From Lentzea tibetensis (GTDB lineage Bacteria; Actinomycetota; Actinomycetes; Mycobacteriales; Pseudonocardiaceae): 64,000 nt of DNA. The stretch spans positions 1-64,000 of the forward strand of contig NZ_VOBR01000015.1 in NCBI RefSeq assembly GCF_007845675.1. Direction: 5' to 3'. The position numbers and the translations under genes are program-made. This document shows, piece after piece, positions 17,247 through 25,861 of the stretch; position 1 is the stretch's first letter, and each line of letters begins with the position of its first letter. The notes beneath the pieces were generated by a model. It was not told where the DNA came from, ran no database searches, and worked only from the letters and a program-made list of their open reading frames with translations.

Positions 17247-17544
17247 GTGGCGTTGATCGAGCGTATGGCGCCGGAGAACACCACCTGGGGTTACCGCCGT
17301 ATCCAAGGTGAGCTGCTCGAGCTCGGCCACCGGACAGCCGCGTCAACCGTCCTCCGTGTACTCAAGCGTCTGCATCTACCGCCCTCGCTGAGTGCATCAT
17401 CGCGGCGGACTTCATCCACATCGACACCGTGCTCGGCAAACGTCTGTACGCGTTGGTGTTTCTCGAACAGGGCACCAGGCGCCTGCACATCACTGGCGTG
17501 ACCGCGCGTCCGACGCGGGACTGGACTGTGCAGCAGGCGAGACA
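17247..17544 (+). pseudogene. rve-type IS transposase fragment (chimeric)
   Basis: Frame one gives MALIERMAPENTTWGYRRIQ and GELLELGHRTAASTVLRVLK, the HTH part of an rve/IS3-IS481-like transposase. At about 17395 the frame changes to AADFIHIDTVLGKRLYALVF and GTRRLHITGVTARPTRDWTV, the start of the DDE core with its first Asp. The second half closely matches the remnant at 48615-49691, while the first half looks like a different sublineage. The rest of the catalytic core is deleted and the sequence runs into the aminopeptidase fragment. Confidence 0.75.
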
Positions 17545-17850
17545 CCGGGAAGCGTTGGAGGCGGCGATCGAGGTGGCACGTCCGGACCGAGTTCGGTGGC
17601 CACGGCGTTGGCCGCACCACGCACGAGGACCTTCACGTCTCCAACAAGGGCCGGGCTGGCCGTGGCCTGAAGCTCCGGCCGGGGCTGACCCTCGCGCTCG
17701 AACCCTGGTTCGCGCGTACGACCGATCGGATCGTTTACGACGCCGACGGCTGGACCATCCGGTCGGCCGACGGCTCACGCACGGCCCACTCCGAGCACAC
17801 GGTCGCCATCACCGAGGACGTCACTTGGTGCTCACCCGGCGTGAACCGGA
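17545..17850 (+). pseudogene. map: Methionine aminopeptidase, C-terminal fragment
   Basis: After EALEAAIEVARP there is a deletion and frame change, then GGHGVGRTTHEDLHVSNKGR, LKLRPGLTLALEPWF and SRTAHSEHTVAITED, the metal-binding second half of type I methionine aminopeptidase (His of GHGVGR, Glu of ALEPW and Glu of SEHTVA). Near 17820 another frame change restores LVLTRREPED. The N-terminal half, including the two Asp ligands, is absent. It is fused to the IS remnant on its left, so this is deletion debris of a second, dispensable map copy. Confidence 0.8.
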
Positions 17851-17918
17851 GGACCGGGTCGGGTGTTGTCCGCGTCTTGGTCCAGAGGGTTGCGCGGTGG
17901 AGGCGGTGCCCGCCGCGA

Positions 17919-17949
17919 GAATCCGGCCCGCGCTGTCCGGGCCGGATTC
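17919..17949 (-). terminator. Terminator hairpin of the eight-gene PHA operon
   Basis: A perfect 12-bp inverted repeat (GAATCCGGCCCG at 17919-17930, CGGGCCGGATTC at 17938-17949, 7-nt loop) lies 41 bp after the minus-strand stop at 17990. It lacks a T-tract, as is usual for actinobacterial terminators. Confidence 0.75.
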
Positions 17950-17989
17950 GTCGCCTCGAGGCCACGTGATGCCTCCTCGCGGTCGCGGA

Positions 17990-18598
17990 TCAGCGGTGCA
18001 GCTTCTCCTTGACTGTCTCGACCTTCTCGTCGATCTTGGCGCGGATCTCGGCGCGCTTGCGCTCGCGCAGCACGCGGTTGGCTTCCTTCTGTGCCGCCTC
18101 TGCCGCGGATGCGGCGGCTTCGACCTCTGCGGCGACCTGTGCGGTGGGCTGACGCTCGATGGTCGCGTCGAACCGGGCGGCGAGCTGGTCGAGCGGCTCG
18201 GGGGTGGTCTCGACCGCCTCGACGATCACAACGGTGCTGCCGGGCGTGATCTGCGCGGACAGCAACGCCAGTGCGCCGTCCACACTGGTCGCCCGGTCGA
18301 GGTCGAACACGCCGCCGACCAGGGCGCCGGTGCTGAAGCCGAGCAGCAAGCCCAGCGGGCCGCCCAGCACGCCGAACAGCATGCCGATCAGCCCGCCCGT
18401 GGCGGTACCGGTGCTGATGGTGTCGTCGCTCTGCTCCGGGACGTGCAGAGTGCCATCGGGCCTGCGTTCGGCCACGGCAGCACCGCGCACCTGCAGGCTG
18501 GTGAGGCTCTCGTCCAGGCTCCGCAGTGCGCTCAGTGCCTGGTATGCGTGGCCGGACTCCGGAAAGCGAATGAGGACAACGGATTCGGTGATGGTCAC
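17990..18598 (-). CDS. DUF1269 family protein
   Basis: 202 residues. The DUF1269 core is TESVVLIRFPESGHAYQALS, then a glycine-rich membrane hairpin GTATGGLIGMLFGVLGGPLG (about residues 64-83), followed by TPGSTVVIVEAVE and a long charged coiled coil (about residues 140-202). Function is unknown; relatives associate with the membrane through the glycine-rich hairpin. Its GTG overlaps the depolymerase stop (GTGA) and it is last in the operon. A hairpin-bearing, coiled-coil protein made with PHA enzymes could bind granules like a phasin; that is inference. Confidence 0.75.
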   Translation of the reverse strand: MTITESVVLIRFPESGHAYQALSALRSLDESLTSLQVRGAAVAERRPDGTLHVPEQSDDTISTGTATGGLIGMLFGVLGGPLGLLLGFSTGALVGGVFDLDRATSVDGALALLSAQITPGSTVVIVEAVETTPEPLDQLAARFDATIERQPTAQVAAEVEAAASAAEAAQKEANRVLRERKRAEIRAKIDEKVETVKEKLHR

Positions 18599-19536
18599 AG
18601 GATGTCTCCTTGTCGGTGGGGGATTCTGATGTCCGTCATCAGGACGACGGGGTTGTCGCCGTCAGGCGGACCTGTGCGCGGGTCGCGCGGCTCTGGGGGG
18701 ACAGGTGGAGGTTCAGCACGTCGTTCTCCGTCCGTGAGGAAGTCGTGGATGAGGGGGACGACCTCGTCCGCGTGAGTCAGCAGGGCGAGGTGTCCGCCGC
18801 CGCGCACGATGTGAACGCGGCCGTGCCGCAGCAACCGGGCCATGAGGTGGGCATTGACGGTCGGGATGATCGGGTCGTCGTCGCTCGCTACGAGCAGCAC
18901 CCGCTGCGGCAGCCGAGGCAGGTAGTGGACGCTGGTCCAGCCGACGCTGGCGGCGATCTGCCAGTAGTAGCCGACCGGGTCGGGTGCCCTGGTGTGCATG
19001 GCGAACCGCGCCGCGAAGCCGGGGTCTGAGCCGAACCCGCCGCCGTAGATTCGCCGCCCGGTCTCGTGCATGTGCCGGGGGCCGAAGTAGCGCAACGGGC
19101 TCGCGAGGGTCAGCAGCACCGAGGGCCTCGCGGGGATCATCACCATGCCCATGCTGGTGGCACACAGCACGACCCGGCGGCACAGCGACGGGTTGCGGTA
19201 CGCGAACTCCTGGGCCAGCGCGCCACCCCACGAGATGCCGAGCACGTCGACCTCGTCGTAACCGAGGTCCGTCACCAGGTCGGCCAGCATCCGGGCGAGC
19301 CGCGGCATCCGCCGGGGCAACCGCGTGGCCGGCGAGCCGCCGGCTCCCGGCATGTCGAACCGGATCACCGGTATCCGCCTGCCCGGCCGGGCGCGCAGGT
19401 CGTCGACCACCGGCTGCAGGAGTTCGAGGTTCGCCCCGATGCCGTTGCACAGCAACAGCGGTGTGCCCTCGCCGGGCTGGACGTCGACGTTCAGGCACGT
19501 CCCGTGCACCCATCGCGGCCCGTGGAACGCGTTCAT
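18595..19536 (-). CDS. phaZ: Intracellular poly(3-hydroxyalkanoate) depolymerase-like alpha/beta hydrolase (copy 1)
   Basis: 313 residues, alpha/beta hydrolase of the medium-chain PHA depolymerase type (as in pseudomonad PhaZ). Oxyanion region LLLCNGIGANLELLQPVVD, nucleophile elbow GISWGG (Ser near residue 102), acid in ASDDDPIIPT near 217 and the histidine in RGGGHLALL near 245 are all present. It should release hydroxyacids or hydroxyacyl units from stored polyester in the cytoplasm. A Pro-rich ~45-residue C-terminal tail is absent from the paralogue at 36788. ATG overlaps the PHA synthase stop (ATGA). Confidence 0.82.
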   Translation of the reverse strand: MNAFHGPRWVHGTCLNVDVQPGEGTPLLLCNGIGANLELLQPVVDDLRARPGRRIPVIRFDMPGAGGSPATRLPRRMPRLARMLADLVTDLGYDEVDVLGISWGGALAQEFAYRNPSLCRRVVLCATSMGMVMIPARPSVLLTLASPLRYFGPRHMHETGRRIYGGGFGSDPGFAARFAMHTRAPDPVGYYWQIAASVGWTSVHYLPRLPQRVLLVASDDDPIIPTVNAHLMARLLRHGRVHIVRGGGHLALLTHADEVVPLIHDFLTDGERRAEPPPVPPEPRDPRTGPPDGDNPVVLMTDIRIPHRQGDIL

Positions 19537-21194
19537 CCCAGCACGTAGCTGCCGGGCGCAGCCTCGATCGGGGCGTACCGGCGACTTCCGAGCTTCGCCG
19601 GTGCCGCGACGAGCTCGCCGGACCGCTCAGTGAGCCACTCCACCCAGCGAGGCCACCAGCTCCCGTCCACTTTGGACGAACCGTGCTGCCACTCCTGTAC
19701 CGACTCCGGCCGGTCGGGGTTGACGTAGTAGCTCGCCTTCGAGTTGCTGGGAGGGTTGAGGATGCTCTGGATGTGCCCCGAGTTGCTGAGCGCGAACTCG
19801 ACGTTCCCGCCGAGCCGCTGGGCCGAGCGGTAGCAGGCGTCCCACGGCGTGATGTGGTCGGTCGTGCCTGCCATGACGAACGCGTCCGCGGTGATCTTGC
19901 CGAGGTTCAGTGGTGTGCCGTTGACGACGACCTCGTCCGGGCGGGCGAGGGAGTTGTCGCGGTAGATGTCGATGAGCTGGCCGTGGAACGCGGCGGGCAG
20001 CCGGGTGGTGTCGTTGTTCCAGTACAGGATGTCGAAGGCAGGCGGCCTGTTGCCGAGCAGGTAGTTGTTCACCCAGTAGGTCCAGATGAGATCGTTGGGG
20101 CGCAACAGGTTGAACACCTTGGCGAGGTCGCGCCCGTCGAGCACGCCGCGCACGTGCGAGTGGCGCTTGGCGGCGGCGAGGGTCTCCTCGCTCGCGAACG
20201 CGCCGAGCGGGGTCTTGTCCTCGGCCATGTCGAAGACGCTCACCAACAGAGTCAGCGAGTTGATCACGGGCTTCCCTCGTGCGGTGAGGTGTGCGGCGAG
20301 TGATACCGCTGTGATGCCGCCCGAGCAGGCGCCCGTCAGGTTGACGTCAGGGCTCTTGGTGATCGCGCGGACCGCGTCGATCGCCTCTTCCGTCGCGGTG
20401 AGGTAGGTGGCGAGGTCCCAGTCGCGGTGGTCGGCGGTCGGGTTGTGCCAGCTGATCATGAAGACCTGGAAGCCCATCTCCAGCGCGTACCGGACGAGGC
20501 TCTTCTCCGGTGAGAGGTCGAAGACGTAGAACTTGTTGATCTGCGGGGGTGCGATGAGCAGCGGCCGCGCCTGCACGAGCTTGGTGCGCGGCCGGTACTG
20601 GATGAGCTCCAGCACGTCGTTGCGGAACACCACGGATCCCTCGGTGGTGGCGAGGTTGCCGCCGACGGTGAACTGCTCGGTGTCGACCTGGCTGGGGAAC
20701 GCCCCGTTGTGCCGGAGGTCGCCGACGAAGTGCCGTACGCCTTCCACGGCGCTCTCGCCGCCGGTGTCGATGAACGTCTTGATCGCGGCCGGGTTCACCG
20801 GGAGGTTGCTCGGCGCAACGGCGTCGAGTAGCAGGGACAGCACGAATTTCGCTCGTTCACGGTCCACTGCGGACAGGCCCGTGCCCGCGAGCCAGTCGTC
20901 CAGCTCGGCCTCGGTGGCCAGGTAGACGCCGAGAAGCCTGCGGTAGAGGAAGTTCTGCGTCCATGCGGAATCGGTGAACCGGCGGTCCTTGGCGCCGGGC
21001 GTCAGCGCGCCGCGTCCGCGGACGACGTCGACCGCGGTCGTGGCCAGGTGGCGCAGGCTGCTCGCGGTGTGCGACGGGTGCCGCACGGCCTCGACGACGA
21101 CCGAGCGCAGCGAGTCGACGACGTCCTTGCGCCGGAACCCGACGATGGGATTGGGGCCGCCGACGGCGTCGGCCGCGATCTCGGGGCTGCTCAC
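19533..21194 (-). CDS. phaC: PHA synthase, class II-like (copy 1)
   Basis: 553 residues, the size of class II (medium-chain) PHA synthases, which polymerise hydroxyacyl-CoA. The N-terminal domain contains FTDSAWTQNFLYRRLLGVYL (about 82-101) and PSNLPVNPAAIK; the catalytic domain has the lipase-like box GACSGG with the nucleophilic Cys near residue 287, the Asp in AGTTDHITPW and the His in NSGHIQSILNPP. FYVFDLSPEKSLVRYALEMG is typical. GTG 21194 has a GAGGAG site and overlaps the FAD hydroxylase stop (GTGA). No phaA/phaB genes are nearby, so monomers must come from the ligase or aromatic-degradation steps of the operon. Confidence 0.9.
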   Translation of the reverse strand: MSSPEIAADAVGGPNPIVGFRRKDVVDSLRSVVVEAVRHPSHTASSLRHLATTAVDVVRGRGALTPGAKDRRFTDSAWTQNFLYRRLLGVYLATEAELDDWLAGTGLSAVDRERAKFVLSLLLDAVAPSNLPVNPAAIKTFIDTGGESAVEGVRHFVGDLRHNGAFPSQVDTEQFTVGGNLATTEGSVVFRNDVLELIQYRPRTKLVQARPLLIAPPQINKFYVFDLSPEKSLVRYALEMGFQVFMISWHNPTADHRDWDLATYLTATEEAIDAVRAITKSPDVNLTGACSGGITAVSLAAHLTARGKPVINSLTLLVSVFDMAEDKTPLGAFASEETLAAAKRHSHVRGVLDGRDLAKVFNLLRPNDLIWTYWVNNYLLGNRPPAFDILYWNNDTTRLPAAFHGQLIDIYRDNSLARPDEVVVNGTPLNLGKITADAFVMAGTTDHITPWDACYRSAQRLGGNVEFALSNSGHIQSILNPPSNSKASYYVNPDRPESVQEWQHGSSKVDGSWWPRWVEWLTERSGELVAAPAKLGSRRYAPIEAAPGSYVLG

Positions 21195-22723
21195 GGGCGA
21201 TCTCCTCGGACGAATGCGCCGAAGCGGGGGAGGGTGGCGCAGAGTTCGGTCAGGTCGCGCCCGGCTCGCAGGACCGTGCCGTCCGGCCGGACGACGACGG
21301 CCTGCGCGTGCCCCCGGCGCAGCCAGTGGTGCAGGTCCGTGCCGGCGGGGGCGGCGATGCACAGTCCGCCGCGTCTCTCCGCCTCGGCGTGCTGGGCAGG
21401 GGACGCCGGGCTGGCCGTGATCACGGCGAACCGGCCTGCGACGATCTCGTCGAGGCGACGCCCGTCGTCGAGGGCGGCGTTGGGGCACAGCCGGCCGGCG
21501 AGGGTCCGGCGCAGGCGTGGCCGGACGACGAGGCCGGACCGGTGCAGGGCCGGGGTTTCGCTGTCCAGGACGATCCGGCGAAGGCGGGGCATCCGGGCCA
21601 GCAGAGGCACGACGAGCCGGCGCAGGACGTTGCCGGGTTTGCCGCCTCGAGTCATGGCCGTCCCGATGAGCTTGGCCAGCCCGATCATGGCGTGTGCGTG
21701 CGGCTTGCGTTCGGCCTGGTAGCTGTCCAGCGCGTGCTGCGGCAAGCTGCCGTCGAGCACTCCGGCGAGCTTCCACGCGAGGTTGGCGGCGTCGCGGAGC
21801 CCGGCGCACAGGCCCTGTCCGATGAAGGGGGGTGTCAGGTGGGCGGCGTCGCCGAGCAGGAACAGTCGGCGGTCGCGCCACCGGTCGGCGAGCCGCGCAC
21901 GGAAGGTGTACTCGGCGATCCGGACGATCTCCAGCGCCTCGACCGGAATGTCCCCGGTCCACGGTGCGAGCAGCGGGTGCAGGTGGCCGATGTCGCGGTA
22001 GTCGTCGGCGGTTTCACCCTGGCGGAGGCGGAACTCCCAGCGGTAGCGGTGGCGGCCGACGCGCATGTAGGTCGCGGCCCGGTTCGGGTCGCACACCTGG
22101 TGCACACCCTCCCACTCGCGGAGGTCGGCCTCGGTGGCCACGTCGACCACCAGCCACCGCTGCTCGAACCGCAGATCGTGCATGGTGGCGCCGATCGCGT
22201 CCCGGACCAGGCTGTTGGCTCCGTCGCAGCCCAGGACGTAGTCGGCGAGCACCGAGCCGCGCGTGCCGCTGTCCCGGTCGGTGAAGTCGACCCGGACGGG
22301 TCCGGGGCCGTCCTGTGCGACCGTGGTGACCTCGGTGTTGCACCGCAGCGTGACGGTGGCGTGTCGCTTGAGGTTGGTGCGCAGCAGGCGTTCCAGCTCG
22401 GGCTGGTCGAACATGTTCGCCTCGGGGTAACCGTGCCGCCCGGCTTCAGCGCCGCGCTGGAACTCGGCGAGTACCCGCATGCTCGGGTCGATGAGGCGAA
22501 GACCGTGGCACGGCCACGAGATGGCGGCGAACTCCTCGCGAAGTCCGAGCCGGGCGAGGATGCGGTAGGTCTCGTCGTCCAGGTGCACCGCGCGGGGCTG
22601 CGGGTAGATCGACTCCCATCGGTCCAGAACCAGGCACTCGACACCGTGCTGGGCGAGCAGTGTCGCGGCGGTCATCCCGGTCGGGCCCGCGCCGACCACG
22701 ACCACCGGAACCCGCGGTGTCAC
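21191..22723 (-). CDS. FAD-dependent aromatic hydroxylase (MhpA-like)
   Basis: 510 residues, PF01494-type flavin monooxygenase resembling 3-(3-hydroxyphenyl)propionate hydroxylase. It has the N-terminal FAD motif VVVGAGPTGMTAATLLAQHG, the DG motif VLGCDGANSLVRDAIG near residue 170, and the second FAD motif RLFLLGDAAHLTPPFIGQGL near 280. A ~130-residue C-terminal thioredoxin-like domain follows. It probably uses NAD(P)H and O2 to ortho-hydroxylate a phenolic substrate to a catechol. GTG 22723 overlaps the DoxX stop (GTGA). The neighbouring extradiol dioxygenase would be expected to cleave its product. Confidence 0.85.
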   Translation of the reverse strand: MTPRVPVVVVGAGPTGMTAATLLAQHGVECLVLDRWESIYPQPRAVHLDDETYRILARLGLREEFAAISWPCHGLRLIDPSMRVLAEFQRGAEAGRHGYPEANMFDQPELERLLRTNLKRHATVTLRCNTEVTTVAQDGPGPVRVDFTDRDSGTRGSVLADYVLGCDGANSLVRDAIGATMHDLRFEQRWLVVDVATEADLREWEGVHQVCDPNRAATYMRVGRHRYRWEFRLRQGETADDYRDIGHLHPLLAPWTGDIPVEALEIVRIAEYTFRARLADRWRDRRLFLLGDAAHLTPPFIGQGLCAGLRDAANLAWKLAGVLDGSLPQHALDSYQAERKPHAHAMIGLAKLIGTAMTRGGKPGNVLRRLVVPLLARMPRLRRIVLDSETPALHRSGLVVRPRLRRTLAGRLCPNAALDDGRRLDEIVAGRFAVITASPASPAQHAEAERRGGLCIAAPAGTDLHHWLRRGHAQAVVVRPDGTVLRAGRDLTELCATLPRFGAFVRGDRP

Positions 22724-23073
22724 GACACGGCCTGGAACAGCGCCACCAGGTAGCCGGCGACCAGCACCGCGCACACCAGTGCGGGCGCGAACTTGCGCGG
22801 GCCGTCGCCCTTGCGAAGGTGGGTGATCACGGCCCCGGCGAGCAGGGCCAGCAGGCCCGCACCGGCCAGGCCACCCAGCAGCGGCACGACCGGGCCGAGC
22901 GCCACCCCGATGGCGCCGGCGAGCTCGAGGGTCCCGATGCCGCGGTAAGCCTCGACCGACATCCCAGCCTCGGTGGCCAGTGCGCGCATTGGTGCGAGTG
23001 CGACCACCTTGGCCAGCCCGAGCACGGCGAAGATCAACACGATGACGGCGGCGAGGCCGATGACCAGGTTCAT
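22720..23073 (-). CDS. DoxX family membrane protein
   Basis: 117 residues with four hydrophobic helices: LVIGLAAVIVLIFAVLGLAK, IGTLELAGAIGVALGPVVPL, GLLALLAGAVITHL and FAPALVCAVLVAGYLVALF. Members of the family assist oxidative steps or associate with electron transfer, but the precise role is not established. It lies between the ligase and the hydroxylase with 4-bp overlaps on both sides, so it is part of the same pathway unit. Confidence 0.78.
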   Translation of the reverse strand: MNLVIGLAAVIVLIFAVLGLAKVVALAPMRALATEAGMSVEAYRGIGTLELAGAIGVALGPVVPLLGGLAGAGLLALLAGAVITHLRKGDGPRKFAPALVCAVLVAGYLVALFQAVS

Positions 23074-24914
23074 GAGACTTCCTCGGTGAGTCGGAGGTTC
23101 CAGCGCACGGCGTAGGCGCCGAGCGCGGCTGTTACGGCGGTCTGGTCGCAGGCCGCAGGGATGGTCACCGTCGCGACGACGGAGCCGTCCTCGATGCGCG
23201 TGTCGACCTCGGCTCCCCGGATCGCGGCGAGGGCGTCGGTGACGGCCCGACGGGTGGCGTGGGCGCGCAGGCCGAGCTTGAACGGCTTGCCCACGGCGGT
23301 GACCGGCAGCGCGTCGAGCACCGTGACGGCCTTCGGCACCGCGGCGCGCTCAGGTACACGGGCGGCGGCCCAGGCGAGCAGGTCCTCCTCGGTGACCGAG
23401 GCGCCGGGCACGACGGTCACGTAGACCACCGGCACCTCGCCCGCGTGGATGTCCGGCCGCCCAACCGCCCCAGCGGCGGTGACCTGCGGGTGCGCGAGCA
23501 GCGCGTCCTCGATGAGCGCGGGGTCGATGTTGTGGCCGCCGCGGATGATCAGGTCCTTGGCCCTGCCGGACAGGTGGACGAAGCCCTCGTCGTCGACGTC
23601 GGCGAGGTCACCTGTGTCGAGCCAGCCGTCGACCAGCTTGCCCATGCCGTCCAGCACGTACCCGTCAACGTCGCGGCCGGCGAGGTAGCCGGGGAAGACC
23701 GTCGGCCCGCTGATCATGAGCACGCCGTGAACGACCTTCATGCGTTGATACGGCAGCCGCTGGCCAACGGACCCCGGCCGGGGCGCGTCGGGGAAGCTGC
23801 GCGCGCTGGCGCAGGTGGCTTCGGTGAGGCCGTAGCCCTCGAGCAGCGGGACGCCGGTGTGGCTCTCGAAATTCGCCCGCACGGCGGCGGGCAGGGGGGA
23901 GGCGCCGACCATGGCGAAGCGCAGGCTGCTGATGTCGGCGTCCACCGGTGCCAGGGCGAGCGTGGCGTACACCGTGGGCACCGCGCTCATGGAGGAGATC
24001 CGGTAGTGCTCGACGATCCGCCAGAACTCGGCGAACAGAGAGGGATCGCGGTAGCCCAGCGGCCCGGCCCAGACCACCTGCTGCCCCTTGAACAGTGGCG
24101 CGAGCAGGGTGACCACGAGCGCGTTGACGTGGAAGAGCGGCAGAGCGCCGAAGATGACGGAGTCGGTGTCGAACAGCGAGTTCGCGGCCAGCATCCACGC
24201 GTCGGCGACCTCGTTGCCGTGCGTGTGCGCGGCCAGCTTCGGGGCACCGGTGGTGCCGCCGGTGTGGAAGAACGCGGCGAGGTCGGTGGATTGCGGCGGC
24301 TCGCCCGCGAAGGCGACCGCACCCTCGGCCACGGCCAGCTCGCTGAGGTAGCCAACCCGCACACCGTCCATCACGGGCAGCGGCACCGCGGCGCCGGTGG
24401 CCCCGGTGGGACGCAGGACCAGGATCGCGTCCAGCCCGTCTGCCAGGTGCCGCGCGGCGTACCAGACCTCGGGGGCGAGCTCCGGCCCGGCGGTGATCAG
24501 CACGCGGGCGCCGGACCGGTGGAGCAACTCGGCGATGTGCGACCGGGACAGCGCGCCGTTCACCGGTGCCGCGACGCCCGCCAGCTGTGCGGCCAGGGTC
24601 GCGGTGATCAGCTCGGCGCAGTTCGGCGCGATCAGCGCGACCGCGTCCGCACGCCGAATCCCCAGGCGGCGTAGCAGGTTGGCGTAGCGGTGCACGTCGG
24701 CGAGCAGCTCGGCGAACGTGCGTGATTCCGGCTTCTGCCAGCGGGCGGCCTCGGGCAGCACGGAGATCGCGGTGCGGTCGGGCCAGAGCGTCGCGGCACG
24801 GGTGAGCAACGCGTAGGTCGACTCCGGCAGGCCTCGCTCGGCCAGTGGAACGGCCTCGATCGCGGCCAGATCGGCGGGGGAGTCGTACCGAGGCCAGAGC
24901 AGGTCGGCGCTCAT
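23070..24914 (-). CDS. AMP-dependent acyl-CoA synthetase/ligase
   Basis: 614 residues, ANL superfamily. Signature motifs: phosphate loop FFHTGGTTGAPKLAAHTHGN near residue 205, LLEGYGLTEAT near 350, the hinge GWLDTGDLADVDDEGFVHLS near 437, AKDLIIRGGHNIDPALIED, and a C-terminal lysine in VGKPFKLGLR near 550. It activates a carboxylic acid to its CoA thioester with ATP. In this operon it could activate an aromatic or ring-cleavage acid and thereby supply the PHA synthase; the substrate is inferred. ATG 24914 overlaps the upstream FAH-family stop. Confidence 0.88.
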   Translation of the reverse strand: MSADLLWPRYDSPADLAAIEAVPLAERGLPESTYALLTRAATLWPDRTAISVLPEAARWQKPESRTFAELLADVHRYANLLRRLGIRRADAVALIAPNCAELITATLAAQLAGVAAPVNGALSRSHIAELLHRSGARVLITAGPELAPEVWYAARHLADGLDAILVLRPTGATGAAVPLPVMDGVRVGYLSELAVAEGAVAFAGEPPQSTDLAAFFHTGGTTGAPKLAAHTHGNEVADAWMLAANSLFDTDSVIFGALPLFHVNALVVTLLAPLFKGQQVVWAGPLGYRDPSLFAEFWRIVEHYRISSMSAVPTVYATLALAPVDADISSLRFAMVGASPLPAAVRANFESHTGVPLLEGYGLTEATCASARSFPDAPRPGSVGQRLPYQRMKVVHGVLMISGPTVFPGYLAGRDVDGYVLDGMGKLVDGWLDTGDLADVDDEGFVHLSGRAKDLIIRGGHNIDPALIEDALLAHPQVTAAGAVGRPDIHAGEVPVVYVTVVPGASVTEEDLLAWAAARVPERAAVPKAVTVLDALPVTAVGKPFKLGLRAHATRRAVTDALAAIRGAEVDTRIEDGSVVATVTIPAACDQTAVTAALGAYAVRWNLRLTEEVS

Positions 24915-25861
24915 GTCGAGTACCTCACGACCGTGCGCTGGGCACCGAGGTCGATCGCGCCGTCGCCGGTGGCGACGCCGGCTTCGATGACGTCGCCGTC
25001 GGCCAGGTACTTCGCGTTGCGCGCCTGGCGTTTGAAGAACAGCTTCCACTTCGTCGCCGGCGGCAGCAGCGACCCGATGATCTCCATCGGCTTGGGTGGG
25101 GCCGACAGCGCGGTGCCGGCCGGGGTGCCGGTGAGCACCAGGTCCCCGGCGTCGAGGCGCTGGAAGCGAGCCAGCGCGGTCAGCGCCTGCGCGGGCCGGT
25201 AGATCATGTCGGCGCCGACGGCCATGTCCTGCCGGACCTCGCCGTTGACGGACAGTCGCAGCCGCAAGTCGGTGAACCGTTTGAGCTCGTCGGCGTCCAG
25301 CAGCACCAGGGCGGGGCCGGCCGGGGTGAAGGTCGGATAGGACTTCGACTCGTAGAACTGCGTCTTGGGCAGTTGCAGGTCACGGGCGGAGATGTCGTTG
25401 GTGACCACCAGCCCGGCGACGCAGTCGGCCAGGTCGTCCTCGGTGATCTCGGTGCCCACCGGCAACTCCCTGCCGATGACCAGCCCGATCTCCACCTCGT
25501 AGTCCAGCAGCCGCACGTGGGCGGGCTTGACGACGTCGTCGAACGGCCCGCTGATCGAGCCGGAGGACTTGCGGAAGAAGGTCAGCGGCACGGTCTCGGG
25601 GTTCATCCCGGCGTCTCGGACGTGCGAGGCGTAGTTGGTCATCTGCGCGACCACCCGGCACGGCGCGGTCACCGGGGAGACCAGGTCGAGCGAACCGACC
25701 GGCACGGTGTCGTCGCTCGACGCCGCGGCGCTGATCGCCCGCCGGTCGGCAAGGAGCTTCGCGGTGGTCCGCGCCGTGGTGTCGATCTTGGCGGCGCCGC
25801 GCGGGGTGGTCACGTACCAGGCAGCGTCTTTTCCGGCGGTGCGGAGCACTGAGGTGGTCAT
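24911..25861 (-). CDS. Fumarylacetoacetate hydrolase (FAH) family protein
   Basis: 316 residues with the C-terminal FAH fold. Metal ligands are recognisable in RLLDYEVEIGLVIGRELPVG (E-x-E near residue 125) and in TNDISARDLQ (Asp near 160); YPTFTPAGPALV, GDLVLTGTPAG and YLADGDVIEAGV complete the active-site framework. Enzymes of this family hydrolyse or hydrate keto-enol acids produced by aromatic ring cleavage. It lies directly downstream of the extradiol-type dioxygenase with an ATGA overlap, matching the reaction order. Confidence 0.85.
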   Translation of the reverse strand: MTTSVLRTAGKDAAWYVTTPRGAAKIDTTARTTAKLLADRRAISAAASSDDTVPVGSLDLVSPVTAPCRVVAQMTNYASHVRDAGMNPETVPLTFFRKSSGSISGPFDDVVKPAHVRLLDYEVEIGLVIGRELPVGTEITEDDLADCVAGLVVTNDISARDLQLPKTQFYESKSYPTFTPAGPALVLLDADELKRFTDLRLRLSVNGEVRQDMAVGADMIYRPAQALTALARFQRLDAGDLVLTGTPAGTALSAPPKPMEIIGSLLPPATKWKLFFKRQARNAKYLADGDVIEAGVATGDGAIDLGAQRTVVRYST

